Shown here one piece after another: positions 61,358 through 64,000 of a stretch of 64,000 nucleotides of DNA. The position numbers and the translations under genes were made by a program. Positions within the stretch are counted from its first letter, which is position 1; each line of letters begins with the position of its first letter. The notes beneath the pieces are model-generated. The model searched no databases. It worked only from the letters and a program-made list of their open reading frames with translations, and was not told the DNA's origin. The DNA lies in assembly GCA_003116995.1 (NCBI GenBank), contig BDSL01000025.1, positions 248,001 through 312,000 of the forward strand. Direction: 5' to 3'. The stretch comes from Yamagishiella unicocca. Its lineage: Eukaryota > Chlorophyta > Chlorophyceae > Chlamydomonadales > Volvocaceae.

Positions 61358-62350
61358 TAGTAGTAGCGGTGCCTAGCTCTGTAGGCTTGCCCAGACAGCT
61401 GGCGGTTGAGAGGAGGAGGGGTGAACACGGTTGGGCTGGTAACGGCCAACCGCCTAGGCGCGGAGCCCCAGGCGCCCCATCCGGCACCCAGGCGTGCTGC
61501 TCCGGCGTGCGGCGCTTCACTCGCCGCAAGTGTTTATGCTGCAAGGTCGGTGGCGGGTGCGCGCAATCCATCGTTCGGCAAATACACGGCCAGTGCGGCA
61601 GGTTGGCAGGGTCAGTGGACCGCGGCGGGCGTCGCGTCTTCCCTCCGTTGTGGTGGTCACTGTCTGTCTCCCGCCCTGCTACCGTGTGCCTTACTGTTCG
61701 GGTTCCGGAGCTCAAGGTTGCGGCACCGCGGGGAGGCGCTGTGTGTGTTGCGCTACTTGCGGGCGCGTGAGGGCTTCCTTGCTGGGCCGACAGGGGAGGC
61801 TCCTGCTAGCGCAGCTGCAGCCGCAGCGCTCCATTAAGAGGAGGCGTTGGGGTGGCGGCACTGCTGCTGCTGCAGCACGCCGGGACCTCTGCGGCCTGCG
61901 GCCTCGTGCGCGGGTGCGCGCTTGCTTGCGGTGCGCGGGAAGGTGGGGACGGGAACCAGAGGGAGGAGGGAGGGGGAGGTGGCGCGCATCCATCGAATGC
62001 CGCCTGCTGGACGGCTGCCCGCGGAGGACGCGGGCGCAGCCACGTCATTGTACGGCAGATGGCTGTGCAGGGCACGAGTGCAATGCCGGTTACGTTGTCG
62101 CGGAGTTTTAGGATTGTGCTGGTGGGGTGGAGTGGGCCTCCCGCAGATGGCTCGAAACCTATGCGCGGGGGTGGGCATGAAGAACGCGGGGGGGGGATCA
62201 TAGCCCCCCGGGGGGGGCCTATGACCTGACTCATCAGGCTCTCGCTCGGCTCAGGCTCGTGCTCGGCGCAGTGCGGTACTCTGTGGGTGAATAGGGAGCT
62301 CTGGTGGTGGGGACGAGCAGGCGCCAGGTGTGTGTGTACATGTGTGCGTA

Positions 62351-62374
62351 TGTGTGTGTGTGTGTGTGTGTGTC
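62351..62374. repeat. (GT)12 microsatellite
   Basis: Uninterrupted GT run preceded by GTGTGCGTAT. Confidence 0.9.
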
Positions 62375-62796
62375 CAACAAAACGTTGCCTCGACGAACCC
62401 GGTGCATGTCGAGCGGGAATGACGGTTGAGGGAAGAGAAGGGCGTCGCGGCAAGCAGGTGATGGTGGGTCCACGTGGCCGGCAGGAGATGCGTGGGTGCA
62501 GACAAGCGCCTGGGGGCTGCTGTACGAGGGCTGGTGCCCGGCGCCGTGGCACTGCCCGTGGCACTGGACGTTGCAGCACTGCCTCCGTGTGCGCCATTGT
62601 AGCAACAGGTAAGGGCACGACGAGGCAGCGCGCGTGTGTTACTGTAGTGTTCTTTGCCCTGTTCGGCGCCGAACGGGACGGGATGGCTAGGTGGTTGGAA
62701 GGCTGGCGAATTTGAGCTCGCTGCGGTGGACCGTGACACTGGCAAGTAAGCGGCTGCGAGGCGGCGGAAGCGTGACCTGCTGCGACGCCTCGCGTG

Positions 62797-62801
62797 ACTG
62801 T
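62797..62801 (+). terminator. Candidate polyadenylation signal TGTAA of CHD3
   Basis: CTGTAAATAC context; the only TGTAA noticed between the CHD3 stop and this point. Confidence 0.35.
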
Positions 62802-63404
62802 AAATACAAGGTGATCATGAACTGTTGGCACAATGGCGCCGGCAAAATGTGTCGCTGGCGCTTCCGTCTGGCTACCACATGCCGACACGTAAAGCGCGCC
62901 AGCGAACAACGAATCCTTATGCTAGCCTGAACCCCGCAATAATGTCTATCCTGCCAGTGCCACCGACGGGACACTACTTAGTGCCTTCTCGCTGGTCCTA
63001 AATTCGTGTAGCTGCTCGCAGCACAAGATGTCTAGAGCCCCACGAAGGTGTAACGAATGATCCTCGGGTCGTTGGGTCTTCGAACAAACCAGGATGTCTC
63101 GACAGTGGAACCAAAATAGTACCAACGCGCACAACTTGCAGCTGTCACAGCCCACAGCAGTCCTGGTAGGTCGTGGGCACCAGGTAATAGTAACTGTTAC
63201 AGGTGTGAGATTGCGTCATGAACCTTGTTATCTAGATCGACAGCCGCGAGGTATAACGAAGTTTGTTACTTGAGTGTCAATACACCGTAACCAACAACGC
63301 ACTCACGAGATATTTCACACCAACCACCGCGCTCCAGGTTCATGTCTTCGGAAGGCTCCGGACCCGCGCCGAAACAACGACTAGCGCCCGTGAAACGGCT
63401 GCGC

Positions 63405-63655
63405 AGGCTGTGGTGGTTTGCCTTTGTTCCGGTGCACGTCGGCCGCTGTCTCCTCCGTCTTCCTCAGTGTCAGGCGTACGAGAAGCGGAATGGTTACAGG
63501 GACCCAAAGTCCATTTTCCCCCCCGTCCTTTTTGGGATTGGGAAACGCACATGCCAGACTAGTGCCGTGCATACTAATGAACACAATGGCCAAAAACAAA
63601 CCAAAAAAGGACAGGAAAGAAACATAACTGCTACTCAGTAACGACTGTAACCGTT
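63405..63655 (-). mobile_element. Third copy of the dispersed GTTGTAACGGTTACAG element
   Basis: GGTGGTTTGCCTTTGTTCCG and CTCCGTCTTCCTCAGTGTCA match 17000-17065, and the end CTGTAACCGTTACAAC (about 63640-63655) matches the other copies. About 150 bp between these blocks are specific to this copy. Minus-strand reading again gives an acidic PDTEEDGG-like segment. Confidence 0.55.
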
Positions 63656-64000
63656 ACAACAACGAGAATGCAACATGCATAGCTGGCCTCCGCGACACGG
63701 GTTTGGGCATGACAGGTGCTGTAGAGGAGTAACAGACCTGAAGCTGCCTGAACCGACCCGAACACGACAGCACCTAACCGTAGGCAGGTTACAGGGTCTT
63801 ACAGGGACCCAATGGAATGCTACTTTGCCCTTCTTTTTAAATTTTCTTCGGCCATTGTGTGCATTAGTTTCCACGGCATTAGACTGGCATGCGTTTGGGA
63901 CCCAAGGTTGTTATGAGCGGAGGCGGGGACCATGGTCGTCAGGGGGACCCAACAAGCCTGTATTGCGCAGGAAGTCTGTAAGGGTTGTGGCAGGGCCGCA
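63656..64000. other. No feature recognised
   Basis: Ends in single-copy-looking sequence. GGTTACAGGG and GACCCAA words recall the element just before it, but no boundary could be set. Confidence 0.3.

Larger units (their letters stand above)
61358..63404. other. Probable CHD3 3' UTR, then no gene seen
   Basis: The first TGTAA noted after the CHD3 stop is near 62797, which would make a 1.4-kb 3' UTR. Short ORFs show no domains. The part after 62800 is less GC-rich and shows nothing recognisable. Confidence 0.4.

Overview
The window reads as nuclear DNA of a volvocine green alga related to Chlamydomonas. The reasons are GC-rich, alanine-rich genes with many introns (GTGAG/GTGGG donors, CAG acceptors), TGTAA-type polyadenylation signals, a plant-type organellar adenylate kinase, a PICKLE-like CHD3 remodeller, and a RandI/Dualen-type retroelement that combines RNase H with a restriction-like endonuclease. 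Nothing bacterial or organellar is seen. Assignments rest on reading translated motifs and splice signals; no search was run.

Left part, 1-24.8 kb, is almost entirely repeats and mobile elements. A tandem array with units of about 0.7 kb (1-3303, resuming 13386-14702) is split by a 10.08-kb insertion flanked by a 13-bp direct repeat. That insertion carries two separated halves of a minus-strand RandI/Dualen-like element (RT thumb and downstream at 11.5-13.4 kb; RNase H, zinc finger and endonuclease at 3.4-6.7 kb). Between them lie an intron-containing gene-like unit (7.25-8.24 kb) and several minisatellites. Then follow a 107-bp retroelement stub, a hAT transposase C-terminus, a wrecked Ty3/gypsy element (16.4-18.6 kb) and a minus-strand L1-type LINE (19427-24794) whose 26-bp target-site duplication ends 47 bp before a tRNA-Val(CAC) gene.

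Right part, 25-61.4 kb, holds host genes: a possible small secreted protein, a ribonuclease-kappa/V-ATPase-associated membrane protein (+), an intronless PI-PLC X-domain protein (-), an organellar adenylate kinase in 6 exons (-), a CaiB-type CoA transferase of the SUGCT family in 11 exons (+) sharing a 228-bp divergent promoter with the kinase, a 4.2-kb stretch with no convincing gene, and a 33-exon CHD3/PICKLE chromatin remodeller spanning 19 kb (+). I rebuilt the exon chains by hand; each multi-exon gene from the adenylate kinase onward closes in frame (282, 452 and 2149 residues). The host genes do not form an obvious pathway.

Introns of the adenylate kinase, SUGCT and CHD3 genes share several short dispersed repeat families found in both orientations, besides long simple repeats. 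The last 2.6 kb holds a probable long CHD3 3' UTR and a copy of a dispersed element that also occurs near 0.9 and 17.0 kb.
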